64,000 nucleotides of DNA, taken from assembly GCF_000143415.4 (NCBI RefSeq), contig NW_003314285.1:781451-845450 (forward strand), written 5' to 3'. Under the pieces are notes generated by a model. The model saw only the letters and a program-made list of their open reading frames with translations. It was not told where the DNA came from and ran no database searches. This document shows positions 12,077 to 22,415 of this stretch, piece after piece. Source of the stretch: Selaginella moellendorffii. Its lineage: Eukaryota; Streptophyta; Lycopodiopsida; Selaginellales; Selaginellaceae. Every line of letters begins with the position of its first letter. Positions within the stretch are counted from its first letter, which is position 1. Position numbers and translations under genes: made by a program.

Positions 12077-12440
12077 TGAAAGATGTCTTGGCGTTTGGAG
12101 TGCCTTCTACCCTTGTAGCAATCCCTTCGAATTTTACTAGGATATCGGAAGTTACTGATGCAACGGGCTATGAAGATCCACTGCCTCTCACTAAGAGGCT
12201 TCCTCCACCAAAAGAATCCAGATAGTTTCTCAGCAAAATCATGTAGCAAGCACCAGTGGGGGATCCATGAGACTGTAAAGCTCGACATCACCTCCCTCAA
12301 TCATGACAAAGGGCTTCTCTTGTTCACTAAAGACAGTTTTCCTCTGCAGCTTCAAGCAGAATATCGGCAGCATTTTGCCTCTTACCTCTGCAATGTTATC
12401 AAAAACAAAAAAAATTCATGTCATATAGTCCACAAGAATT
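12077..12440. pseudogene. MTPSL pseudogene fragment 2 with internal inversion
   Basis: 12077-12165 (+) matches the start of the MTPSL gene: ATG, then blocks equal to TTTTACTAGGATATC and ACTGATGCA. From about 12185 to 12437 the match is to codons about 86-172, but on the minus strand. Its right end corresponds to the aspartate-rich region (GATAACATTGCAGAG for GATGACATTGCCGAG) and its left end to the EEASLR region. The first metal-binding aspartate is changed and frames are broken. The gene piece was therefore inverted after duplication. Confidence 0.7.
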
Positions 12441-13064
12441 TCTTTCTTTTCTATCCGTGATCTAAAAGGAATGAATGTTCGGAATGTTGTGTCCTGGATG
12501 GCAGCGAGGAGCAATCCAGCTGCCCAGAATATTCCGCCAGAAGGCCCTCCATTCTGCTCGATTCTTGTAGATCTTCTCTGTGCCATACTTCACTACATTT
12601 TGCGCGCAGCTGTGAGCAAGAGATTTCCTGTCGACGATGTAGATTGCTTGATATCTCGACAGATCGCGAGCTCCTCTACAGATATTTCGGAGAGTTTCTC
12701 ATTCGTTTCTTGCAAATCTCCCCATCGTCGGTCGATCGCTCGCCACTCCATCGATACAGGTAATAAGCACAAGCTCTCCAAAATCTCTACAACTCCTACG
12801 GCAGGAATCAAAGTCGGTATAGAATAAGGATATTAAGCAGGAGATCTGATCGCTGGCGCTGAAACTGGTAAGTTGTGACAATCCAACGCATGGTAACTGC
12901 ATGACTTCATGGAGCATGTGTACAATGAGTTTCTTCTGCGCATCTCACGAGCAGGAAAGGAAAGGAAGTGCGTCTATGAGGAATGGCAATTCATCACCTT
13001 GGGAGGTAAGTTTCTTTGGTGGAGATGCTCAGAGTGATGTTCTTTTAAGCATCATGCGTGTATA
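12441..13064. other. no gene recognised
   Basis: A 118-codon open frame (12471-12827, +) is present but has no recognisable domain and is overlapped by equally long frames on the other strand. It is not called as a gene. Confidence 0.35.
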
Positions 13065-13170
13065 GCTCCGATACCATGTTGGAAGATGGATCTAGACAGG
13101 CCGGGGATTGAACCTTGGACCTCCTACACCAGTGCCATGAACTGTGTGCATGTTCAGCTTAGTTCCAACA
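13065..13170 (-). mobile_element. TRIM/SMART-like LTR with primer-binding site
   Basis: 13077-13170 is a 94-bp segment with perfect 8-bp inverted ends TGTTGGAA...TTCCAACA. Directly left, on the minus strand, is TGGTATCGGAGC (13065-13076), a PBS-type sequence with one difference from the usual initiator-Met PBS. Such tiny LTRs with this terminus are typical of terminal-repeat retrotransposons in miniature. I found no second LTR within about 1 kb to the left, so this is the 5' end of a broken or partly deleted element. Confidence 0.65.
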
Positions 13171-15125
13171 TGCTCTAATTCACAGTGAAATAAAATTCTC
13201 AATCTACTGTGAAAGGTAAGTCCTCAAATTTTCAAACAACTGACTATGTCTAACATATGTCCAACAGCATGCACTGGAAACCCCATGAATGAAACCACAG
13301 AAAAAATATACAATAAAACACTTACACTTCTGAGGTTACTATGATTTTATTAGCAGGATATTTATAATCATGAAATTAGTTTCAATCCAAACCATTTGTT
13401 ACTATATATAAACTAAAATTTGAATATGAATATTTTTATATTCTATACATTGACATTAGTTGAGGTGATGGGAAGCCTTGATTGTTTTTGAGGAGTGTTT
13501 CTTGTTTGAATCTAATTTTTGTATTATCTAGATTATTTTTATTCTTGTAGCTTTTTATTTTTTTTTCTTTTGCTTTTTCTTCATAGCTATTCCTCATTTG
13601 TCCTTTTCCTTTGATTTTGGAGTAGTAATTAGTGCAAATGATCAATTGAAATCAATTAATAGTGGTATTCACAATATACAATGTAGTTCCTCCAATCCTC
13701 TCATTTGTTGAATTCCTTCTATAGAAATTTTGAAGATAATATGTATTATTAGTTTGATCACTTTATAGTGATTGGCATTTATCATTTTTAGGATGATGCT
13801 TAGCTTCTGTTTGAGTTTCTTACATATTTTCAAAGGACAATAGTAGTATAATAGTTTGAGCATAGCTACTTATGTAGATTGAAGCCTTTTCTTGAATTTT
13901 TTCAAATGTATATTGGAACATGTTGACAACTATATTGATAATTTTTAACAATTGCATTATATTTGTTAGAGGCTACCTAAGTTAGTTATGCAATTTAGTG
14001 TTCGCTTCCAAAGTCTTTTATTTTGTGTAAAGTTATATATATAAAAGTGGATCAAGTTAGGCATATTATTGTTATATATTGTTATATACAGAATAATATC
14101 ACATTGTATTTCTACAATATAAAGCTTCTTAGTAATACGACAATGTCCCACATGCTTGCATATAATAGAAGAGTCATAGTAGGTATGGAGTGAAATAAAG
14201 ACTAAAAGCACCACTAATCATAAATGATTATTAGAATTAATTTCCATAAAGTAAAAGTTACCCTTAGGCAATATTAAGAATGTAAAACAATAAATCATTA
14301 GTAAGTGATGTAGAATTTTTAAACCCATCATAAAACCCACTCAGACATACGGAAGTCAGGTACTTATGTGGCAAATAAGCTATTCATGAAGGAGTGGGTG
14401 GCACAGCTGTCCATGCAGACTTTAGATCCATGGATAAACCTTTTAAGTTTTACAAACTTTGTCAAAAGAAGATAAATTTTGTTTACACTTTATGGATATT
14501 AAACATTCATTGACAATATGGATCCTCGTCTAGAAAATCCACAAATGCTAAAATACCAAACTTGTTAAGAATATGGGAAGAAAGTGAAAAAGAAAAAAGA
14601 GCTTAAGAAAGGGCTTTATAATCAGCTATAATAATTTCTAATCAATAAACAACTTCAAAATTATAAATCTTAAGTTTTGAGTAGTATGACAAATTAAGTT
14701 TTTCTTCTTTAATAATGAAGTAACCATAGTATGATCACCTTCTAATAACGTTTGTAAACCATACAAATATGCATAAAGCTTCTTGAAAACTATATAAATA
14801 TTATTGCTAAACACTATTTCTTTGTTGGAGAGTAATTCATCTCTACTAATTGTAATATATAGCTGATGTACGTAATGTTATGACATTGACTAGTATAAAC
14901 TCTTGAATTTAGACTTCCTGAGAGATCATATAACACAGTACTATTTAAACTCAAGGATATTTAATCCTAAATACCCCAAACTCTTAATCAATTGGAAAAA
15001 AGGTACATTTTACTTATAAGCAAAATCTCTTGTGTCATTTTTTTTTTGTTTATATAGATATACTTATGCTTTTTTGCATTAATACACCCCAAGATCAATA
15101 TCATAACTATTCACATACAAAACAA
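13171..15125. other. AT-rich decayed sequence
   Basis: No gene was recognised. Frames are at most about 80 codons and composed of low-complexity residues. The right part probably belongs to the gypsy remnant that becomes recognisable from about 15126. Confidence 0.4.
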
Positions 15126-17430
15126 GTGTAGTTAAAATATGCCAAAATTGGAGGAGTCATCAATAACTCTTTTAGATCTGTAAATGCCCATTTGTTATCC
15201 TCAAATTAAATGAAAAATGATGTTGATGACTTTAACAATGCTCATAATAGTGTAATAAAATAAAAAATATGATCAAAAAATAATTAAAATATTACACTTT
15301 ACTTAAAAAGCACTATATATCATTCACACACTTTGGAGTAAAGAGCTTTAACACAACCATATGTTTATCAATATTAACTTGCAAATCTATTTGAGATATA
15401 TAATATTCAAGATGGAAAGAAGATGATTTACGTGTTTGATCCTTCATCCTCGACAACTCTCTTTTCAGCCTCATCTTTAACTAAACCTCCAACACTTTGT
15501 AAATATCATGGATGACTTTGGACCCAAACACACATTTCGACTGCTTCATCTTTAAATTAACTTTTTGTAATTTATCCAACACTTTGTGAATATCATGGAT
15601 GTGCTCCTTCTATATCCCTTTTGAGTGGATCAAGACATCATTGATAAAGTTAATAGTTACCTTTGGCATATCATAAAAAACCTCATCTATCATTTACTAA
15701 AAAGTCACTAAACCATTGTTTAAACTAAAATAGCATTACCAAAAAATTATATAAACCAAATGGTGTACGAAAAACAATTTTGAGAACATCTTCCTTAACT
15801 ATTAGCACTTTTTAGTAACTAAAAGTAGATATAACTTTGAACTAACAACTTCTCCCTAAACAATTTAAAAAATCAGTAGTATAAGGAAGAGGATACATAG
15901 TTGATCACTTTGTTTAATGAGCGATAATTGATGTAGAATTAAATACTTCCATTAAGCTTCATTATAAGATGAAGTTTATATACCTAAGGACTTAGTGACT
16001 TCTAGATAACACCCTTTTTTAATATTTCTTTGACATGTTAAATCTTGATTTTCTTTGGTGACTAATGCTAAACTGAAACTTTGATTAAATGAGCATCCTT
16101 AATTAAAATAGGATGACATGTTACAATTTTGGCTTAAAAGATATATCAAATTTGAGGAAATCAACGTACTCTTTCTTGAGCCGATCAATCGTTACAACAC
16201 AAAGACTATCAAAGGGATATGAAGAAAGAAAAGAGGAGCAAGACAAAAATATAGTAAAAAGTAATGGGGAAATAAAAGTGATGAAAAATTGAGGGATGAA
16301 GTGGAATATAAAATAAAAGAAATAAAAAAAAAGAGAAATAATAGGGCAAAACCTTAAAGTCATATTTATCATGATTGTGCTGCAATTAGTTTATACCACT
16401 GATAAAATCAAAAGTTTGACTTTGCACTATTATGCAATAATTAAAGCTTAAACTTGAGATTACTTATATGTATAGTTAGGCCTAGCTCAGCTTGCACACA
16501 TGTATGTGTACAATTGTTGTCATAGAAAATGAAAATTGCCTCTGCCGTATAATACAACTATAAATAACAATATATAGTAATAAAAGATAAATTGGAGTTT
16601 GTATTAATCAATATGCAAAGAATGAACTTGGAAAGTAAATATTGTATAAACTTATATTAAGTGAACTCTTTGATGGTAATCCTAAAATAAAGATGAAAGG
16701 GTCACTGACTTATTTGAGCAAGGACTCTTCACTACTTATGTATTTGTTTCCCAAAAAAACACCTATATTAAGCCATTTCAGTACAACAATATTAATATGA
16801 CATTTTTGACATCAAGGCCTCCACCCAAAAAATAAAGAATGCCAATATAGAAAATGTTGGCAACACTGATATATGTGGTTAACTTTGTCATATGCCCAAT
16901 AATAAATATCACAATTACAACCGCATACTCTTTGTCCTTAAACACAAACAATAACAATGTTAATTTTTATTAGAAAAGGATCATCTCCCATAAAACATAT
17001 ATGCAACAACAAAAGGAGAGGTGATGTCTTATAACATTATATTAGTTGAAGAGCATCAAACTAAAATTAGTGTATATGGAAGGAGCTATACTATATGTTC
17101 TGAATAGTGCCATCAATTGAGTTTGATTGTTTTTGCTGTAATTGTATAATATTAAGCAACTACACCAATTGCTACTCCAAAATTAAAAAAAGGAAAAGTT
17201 GCTACTTTACTGATAAGATAAAACAAAAAGAAATAAAGCAAAAGAGAAGAAACTCAAAACTTATAAAATTTAAATAATAAAAAATTAAAATCATAAATCA
17301 AAGTATTCCTCAAGGACAATTAAAGTTACTATTCACCTCCACTAATGTGAGTGTATGAAATATAAAAATGGAATACAAAATTGTGTATATTTAATTATCT
17401 AACTTATATATAAAAGTGGTGGTTTGGATT
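15126..17430 (-). mobile_element. Ty3/gypsy remnant, copy B
   Basis: This is homologous to copy A at both of its ends (15126-15620 with 6467-6800; about 17130-17400 with about 6830-7100) and contains the RT remnant between. The shared right-hand block (about 17130-17400), present in both copies, may be part of an LTR or leader region. I could not define element ends or a target duplication. Confidence 0.65.
15480..16040 (-). pseudogene. degenerate Ty3/gypsy reverse transcriptase
   Basis: Reading the minus strand with frame changes gives recognisable RT landmarks in order: a KKGVI segment, an INYRSLNKV segment (family YRxLN), then the active-site strand FINDVLIHSK (family F/Y-x-D-D), then HIHDIHKVLDKL and QSKCVFGSK. 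The first catalytic Asp of the DD pair is Asn, and several in-frame stops are present. It cannot make an active enzyme. Confidence 0.75.
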
Positions 17431-17734
17431 GAAATGACTACCAAAACCCCACTACATTAATAATAATATACAAAATTGTAATTATACAATTGGACTTCAT
17501 ATATGTATTTTAATAAATTTATATTTCAATAAATTTTATATAAGATGAACATCAATTACCTTTTTTAACTGTCAAAATATTTAAACATTTATCCAAGTTT
17601 TCTAATGACTAACAACTAAAGTTTTTCAGATAAAAATCTAGGCCAAGAATAAAAATCCAGGCCGCCCTTTGCATACAACCAGGTATGCACATTTTAGAAC
17701 TATAAGAATTTGAAGAATGTACAAATAACACTAG
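17431..17734. other. AT-rich spacer, 3' flank of the GONST1-like gene
   Basis: Nothing was recognised besides AT-rich sequence that probably includes the 3' UTR and polyadenylation signals of the minus-strand gene to the right. Confidence 0.4.
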
Positions 17735-19367
17735 CTATTTGCTAGACATTTTTGCTTTTGCAAATACAACTCCTGCAAACAGTCCTGCACAACAATAGAA
17801 AGCATCTCGAACCATATCATCAAGAGAAAACCATTGCCTACCAAAAATGATGCTCAGCAAGTTCGGCAAGCTTGTCGGCACTCTAAACAAGGCGATGCCA
17901 GCAACGGAGAGCGGTATTTTGTTCAGTGAGCCCACAAGACTGTAAGAATAGTTGGTCCTCTTATCAGTCGCAAAACAAACGAAATTTACCTGTAGGTGGT
18001 AGGACTTGTTTGGTACAAAAACCACATAGATGTGAAGCTGATTGCCAAGCCGAACAAGCCACTCAACGTGATAACTAGCCAAAATGTCGGAAGACTCAAA
18101 ATTGGCCTGCAAACAAAAGAAAAGGCATCGTTAGCAAAAAAGTTGGACCACGAAAACAAGCACTCACAACGTCGACAAGTACTCAATCTCGTTAAAAAGG
18201 AGAATGAGCACGAGACCAAGAGGCAGGGAAAGAGAATTGTTGAGCAGAACCATCGAAAACTCGCCGAGGTTGCCAGATTTCGTTGCTTGTTTCGCTGTGT
18301 CCATTACCTTCCGAAGTGTCAGCTGTAAAAACACGTGAACGAGAGAGATTATGTGGTGAGAAACCAACGTATCACTCACTGAATAAGCAGCTGTGAGAAA
18401 GCAATTCAATATCTGCCAAGCGTATCCAACTCCGTGGAAAGAAAGATCGGTGAAACCTCCAGCCACAGCAGAGAGAACCTTCATTACTACAAGTTAGGAT
18501 CTCAGCGTTTTTGGTGAAGAGTGCAGTCTAAAAAGCAAGTACCATAAGTAATAGAGAGCCCCAGACTTTCCGATTGTGATGCTTGCCGAAGAGATACATT
18601 TCTCCCAGCGCGGTCACGATATTCGTCATGTTTTTTAGAATTGTTACCATCGCCACGTTCATGTTTTTCAGGCTGTCAACAGAAAGGATTTGGATAAACA
18701 ACGGAGAAAAGAAACGAAAATATTTTTTGCGGTACCTGTAAATGCTGCTGACAAGCATGCCGACAAATATAACGTTCACTGGAAACCAGACTCGAACAAG
18801 CTTCCAGGTGATTGGCTCGATCGTTATGGCCCCCAGGAAGCTCAGTATCACGACTGCGATGACACTGATGAGGTTCTGCACAAGAAGAAACCAGGACGTT
18901 AGTTTCAGCGCAGAAGAAACGGAAGAAAGAAAAAAAACGAGACCTGATAAAACATCAAAGAAATCCCTGCATTAAAGTTATATCCAGAAAGAAGGTACTT
19001 GTTTAGCAAAATCATACTGCAAGAGGACGCACAGTACGCCAGTCCAGACACAACAGCCTGGTGCCGAGATTTTCGAGAATTCTTCTCATCACCTTCGACA
19101 TCCAGATCTTCCAGAGCACTGGATAGACGACTTCCGGGAACAATCCTAAAAAGAAACACACACAAAAAGAATTTCAAGAACAAGAGGAAAAAAAGAGCTT
19201 TAACTCACCTTGCCGAATGCGCTCGTCTTATACCTCCGCGAGGACTATTTGGAACTCCATTGACGGGATTGGCTCCATTCAGAGCAGCGTTCTCCAAATC
19301 ATCGGCTCCATTCCTGGAAAACAGATCTAAGCGCGAGAGATTGCAGCCTTGCTCACCTCAAAACCAT
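17735..19367 (-). CDS. GDP-mannose/nucleotide-sugar transporter, GONST1-like
   Basis: Ten exons in 5'-3' order: 19357-19367, 19209-19313, 18944-19145, 18736-18875, 18543-18672, 18380-18478, 18171-18322, 17990-18106, 17842-17939, 17735-17784. All phases agree and give 367 aa. The protein is a multi-pass drug/metabolite-transporter-fold Golgi carrier that exchanges GDP-sugars for GMP. The diagnostic GSLNKIP motif (GALNK in yeast Vrg4, the GDP-sugar site) is near residue 295, followed by VPTSLPN and the tail FAGVVFAKAKM, as in plant GONST1. The hydrophilic N-terminus (NGADDLENAAL) is cytosolic. The first exon codes only about 4 residues, so the start is the least certain part; it is the first in-frame ATG after a stop. 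Golgi supply of GDP-mannose for glycans is the likely role. Confidence 0.87.
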
Positions 19368-19707
19368 GATTTGGCCGATCAGCGAAGCTCTAGAGGCCTG
19401 CCGGCTCGCATTCTTCACGATCTAGCTCTACCCTAGGCGAGACTCGCGCGATCCAATCCTTGGCGCTCCAGTTGACCTATATTTCCTTGCTACATTCTAC
19501 TAAAGCCCTAATCCATGCAAAACGTGCTGTGTGGCGTGTGGAGGGGAAATCATAATCATATAATTCTACCATTGTCTCAGACCTTGGATTGATGGTACGG
19601 TAGGACTTTATATTTGTTCCAAGTGGGTGGAATTTTGAGGGAATGCTCCAAAGTCAACATGAAACAATGGATATTGTTGCGTAGCTTTGAAACAAGGTAT
19701 CGATCAA
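19368..19707. promoter_or_regulatory. shared divergent promoter region, GONST1-like / PPR
   Basis: 340 bp separate the two start codons on opposite strands. No clear TATA box was identified. The spacer must hold both 5' UTRs and promoters unless more exons exist upstream. Confidence 0.45.
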
Positions 19708-21381
19708 ATGACCCTCTCTTTGCTGGATCTGGCTTGCCTAGCTCGAAGCTCCTCGAAACTGGGAGATTTATCAAAATGCATTGCAGTGCACGAGACTATC
19801 TCCAGCAGCGAGCACAGGGACAGCAGTTACCTCGCGAATCTTGTGCTGCAAATGTATGCCAAGTGTGGGGAAATTGGTCGGGCACTGAGCGTGTTCAGAT
19901 GTATGAAAAATCCCAACGTTTTCTCCTACACGATCATGCTCGCGGCACTGGCACAAAACGGGAATCTGGACGATGCCAGAGCCTTGTTCGCCCAGATGCC
20001 CGAGCGCAATGTTGTATCGTGGACGACCATGATCTCATCGTGTGGACAGCTTGGGCTTGTCGAAGAGGCAAAGCAGCTCTTTGATCAAATGCCGGAACCG
20101 AACACAGTGACTTGGAACTCGCTGATTCATACATATGCCGTAACTGGGCATCTTTCTAAAGCGCAAAGTATGTTTGATCGAATGCCTGAAAGGAGTATTG
20201 TTTCTTGGAACGAGATCATTTCGATGTACGCACAAAGTGTTGAGGGTGGCAAGGCCAAGCTTGTGTTTGATAGTTGTCCTGGATGGGATGTTGTTTCTTG
20301 GACAAGTATGATCCAAGCATTTGCCTTTTCTGGGGAAATCCAAAGCGCTAGAGATGTGTTTCACGAGATGCCCGAGTGGAATGTGGTGTCTTGGAACACA
20401 ATGGCTGGCGCGTTTGCGGAGAACGGGCACGCTGAAGAAGCTAGAATTCTTTTCGATTCGATGATGGAGCGATCGGAAGTGTCGTGGACAATCTTGCTGG
20501 GAGCTGCAGAAGATCTCGCAGAAGCAAAAGCCATCTTTGATAGCATGCCCGAATGGTCTGTCTTCTCTTGCACGGTGATGCTCCAAAAGTATGCCCAGTT
20601 CGGGCATATTGAAAACGCCAAGAGCCTGTTTGATCAAATGCCCGAGTGGAACGGGGTAACTTTGAGCACAATGATATCCATGTATGCCTTAAACGGGTAT
20701 CTCGTCGATGCCAAGCGCTTGTTCGATGGCTCACAAGAGAAAAACCTTAGCGCCTGGACAGTGCTTGTTCAAGGATACGCTCAAAACCTGGATCTAAGAA
20801 ACACCAAAGCAACGTTTGATGCAATGCCAGAAAAGAACGTAGTTGCATGGACGTGCATGGTCGAAGCAAATGCCCGATCGGGGCAAATACTTCAGGCGAA
20901 GAACATGTTTGATGCATTGCCCGAACGAAACATCGTCTCGTACAACGTTGTCATTGAGGCGTTTGCGAGCTCTCCGTCAACCATCCATTGGTTTCACGAC
21001 ATGCTGATAAACGGGCAAGATCCCGACGAGTACTCGTTCATCAACGTTCTTACCGCGTGCAGCTGCAGCGGGAGCTTGTTCCAGGCGCGGGACTTTTTCG
21101 TTTCGATGCAGGGCGACCACGGGCTGCAGCCATCGCAACACCATTTTGCATCGATGCTGGATCTGCTGGGGCGGCTTGGACAAGTCCGAGACGCTGAAAA
21201 GATCCTGGGCGAGATGCCGTGTGAGGCGGACTCGGTGACTTGGGCGACCTTGCTTGCCGCTTCGAGGATCCACAAGGCCAACGAAAGTGGCGCTCGAGCT
21301 GCCAGGAACGCTCTAGAACTTGAGACGATCAAGCCTGGAGCGTATTTGCTAGTTGCCGAGCTTGCAGCTAAAACCATTTGA
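19708..21381 (+). CDS. pentatricopeptide repeat protein (PLS-type, truncated E region)
   Basis: Single exon, 557 aa from the first ATG in frame. Tandem 31-aa repeats of the S kind dominate, each with a core such as MPERNVVSWTTMI followed by a GxxxxAKxLFDQ helix; I count about 14. PPR arrays bind organellar RNA one base per repeat, using residues 5 and the last of each repeat, in RNA editing or processing. The C-terminus (DSVTWATLLAASRIHKANESG...PGAYLLVAELA) is the start of an E-type region, but the protein stops there and has no DYW deaminase domain. No strong transit peptide is visible in the first 40 residues. It lies head-to-head with the transporter gene. Confidence 0.88.
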   Translation: MTLSLLDLACLARSSSKLGDLSKCIAVHETISSSEHRDSSYLANLVLQMYAKCGEIGRALSVFRCMKNPNVFSYTIMLAALAQNGNLDDARALFAQMPERNVVSWTTMISSCGQLGLVEEAKQLFDQMPEPNTVTWNSLIHTYAVTGHLSKAQSMFDRMPERSIVSWNEIISMYAQSVEGGKAKLVFDSCPGWDVVSWTSMIQAFAFSGEIQSARDVFHEMPEWNVVSWNTMAGAFAENGHAEEARILFDSMMERSEVSWTILLGAAEDLAEAKAIFDSMPEWSVFSCTVMLQKYAQFGHIENAKSLFDQMPEWNGVTLSTMISMYALNGYLVDAKRLFDGSQEKNLSAWTVLVQGYAQNLDLRNTKATFDAMPEKNVVAWTCMVEANARSGQILQAKNMFDALPERNIVSYNVVIEAFASSPSTIHWFHDMLINGQDPDEYSFINVLTACSCSGSLFQARDFFVSMQGDHGLQPSQHHFASMLDLLGRLGQVRDAEKILGEMPCEADSVTWATLLAASRIHKANESGARAARNALELETIKPGAYLLVAELAAKTI

Positions 21382-21473
21382 TCGTTCTTGTTGAATCGGA
21401 TAAACGATCTTGTCAATCCATTTCTCAAATGCTCTCGAGTGTCAAAGAGATCATCTAAAGTTTCGCTGCTGGA

Positions 21474-22242
21474 TCACGACTTCTTCTTGGTGTCTGACCC
21501 CGAGTATTTCCTGTCGAAGTAAGCTAGCTGGTTCCGGAGGTGACCATTGTCCTCGAGCAGCCGATCGTATTCCAAGAGGAAGCCTTCGCCCTGTTTCTTG
21601 AGAGCCTGGACGCTGGCTTCTGCCGCTCGGAGCTCCTTCGTCCTGCCCTCAGCATCGATCTTCATGTTCTCGAGCTTGGCTCTCAAGTCGTTGATCGTCC
21701 CGTCCTTTGCAGCGGAATCGAGATTCATCCTCTCCATTCTTGCGCGCAAGTCACTGACAAGGTGTTCCAGGTGATCAAACTCCACCTGTTTTTGTTTAAG
21801 CTGGAACTTCTCATTCTCCGAGATCTCGAGCTGGAGCTTGAGCAAACGCAAGGTTTCTCTCAGTGGCTCATCCTGGCACACGATCCTGTGGATCTGGCGA
21901 ATCACTATCGCCACGAACAAACTCGATCCTACAATACATACAAATTAGAAACTCTTGCAGAGGAAATTTTTTTTTTTTTTGACTCTCGATCTTACCAGTT
22001 AGAGCCGCCAAAGCGCGTTGATAGTGGAGATCCACCAAAGACGCTGTGCGCATTCTAAACACAGCAGTAGCAAATGCAATAGAGAGATACCCGATGATCA
22101 AACGAGACAGAGCTCGCCCCTTCCCGATCACGAAGATTCCAACGCACGATCCAGCGGCGCGACTGAGAGGTGAGAATCTGCTCACAAGGAGTAGCAGCAC
22201 AACGCATTCGATCGCCGCGAGCGCACTGAGCGCCTGCAGCAT
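21474..22242 (-). CDS. BAP31/BCAP31-like ER membrane protein
   Basis: Two exons (21996-22242 and 21474-21928) encode 233 aa. The start MLQALSALAAIECVVLLLLV matches the family layout: a first membrane helix right at the N-terminus, two more before residue about 125, then a cytosolic coiled coil rich in heptads (residues about 130-225). The C-terminal SDTKKKS resembles the dilysine ER-retrieval signal, although the lysines are not at exactly -3/-4. BAP31 proteins sit in the ER and escort membrane cargo to ER exit or quality control. An upstream in-frame extension exists, but this ATG fits the family. The gene is divergent from BRCA1, with 173 bp between start codons. Confidence 0.8.
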
Positions 22243-22415
22243 TTTTTTTCGTCCTCCCAAAAGCCCTAAGTCATTGTAAACCCTGGAAGCTTTAAAGGCG
22301 TACACGTGGCGGGCATCCAAGGGCAAACGAAGAGCAGCCCATTCTCCCGCGTTTTATTTCGAAGCTTTGGCGCCCAGCATTAATAGGGTTTTGGGGTTCC
22401 AGGGGATTGATCGGC
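22243..22415. promoter_or_regulatory. bidirectional promoter between BAP31-like and BRCA1
   Basis: Only 173 bp lie between divergent start codons, so both transcripts must start within this spacer or overlap. No unmistakable TATA box was seen. Confidence 0.5.

Noticed and set aside
12471-12827. 118-codon open frame near the MTPSL relics
   Set aside because: No similarity to terpene synthases or any family I know; the opposite strand is equally open.
1-17700. tRNA genes or a CRISPR-like array in the repeat-rich left part
   Set aside because: The only tRNA-like sequences are 11-12-bp primer-binding sites; repeats are LTRs and diverged elements, not spaced short repeats.
19687-19707. upstream extension of the first PPR gene
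   Set aside because: The longer frame begins at TTG; the first ATG in frame is at 19708.
20035-20637. 200-codon minus-strand frame in the first PPR gene
   Set aside because: Antisense shadow with repeating HHR/IKHxL words produced by the PPR repeat unit.
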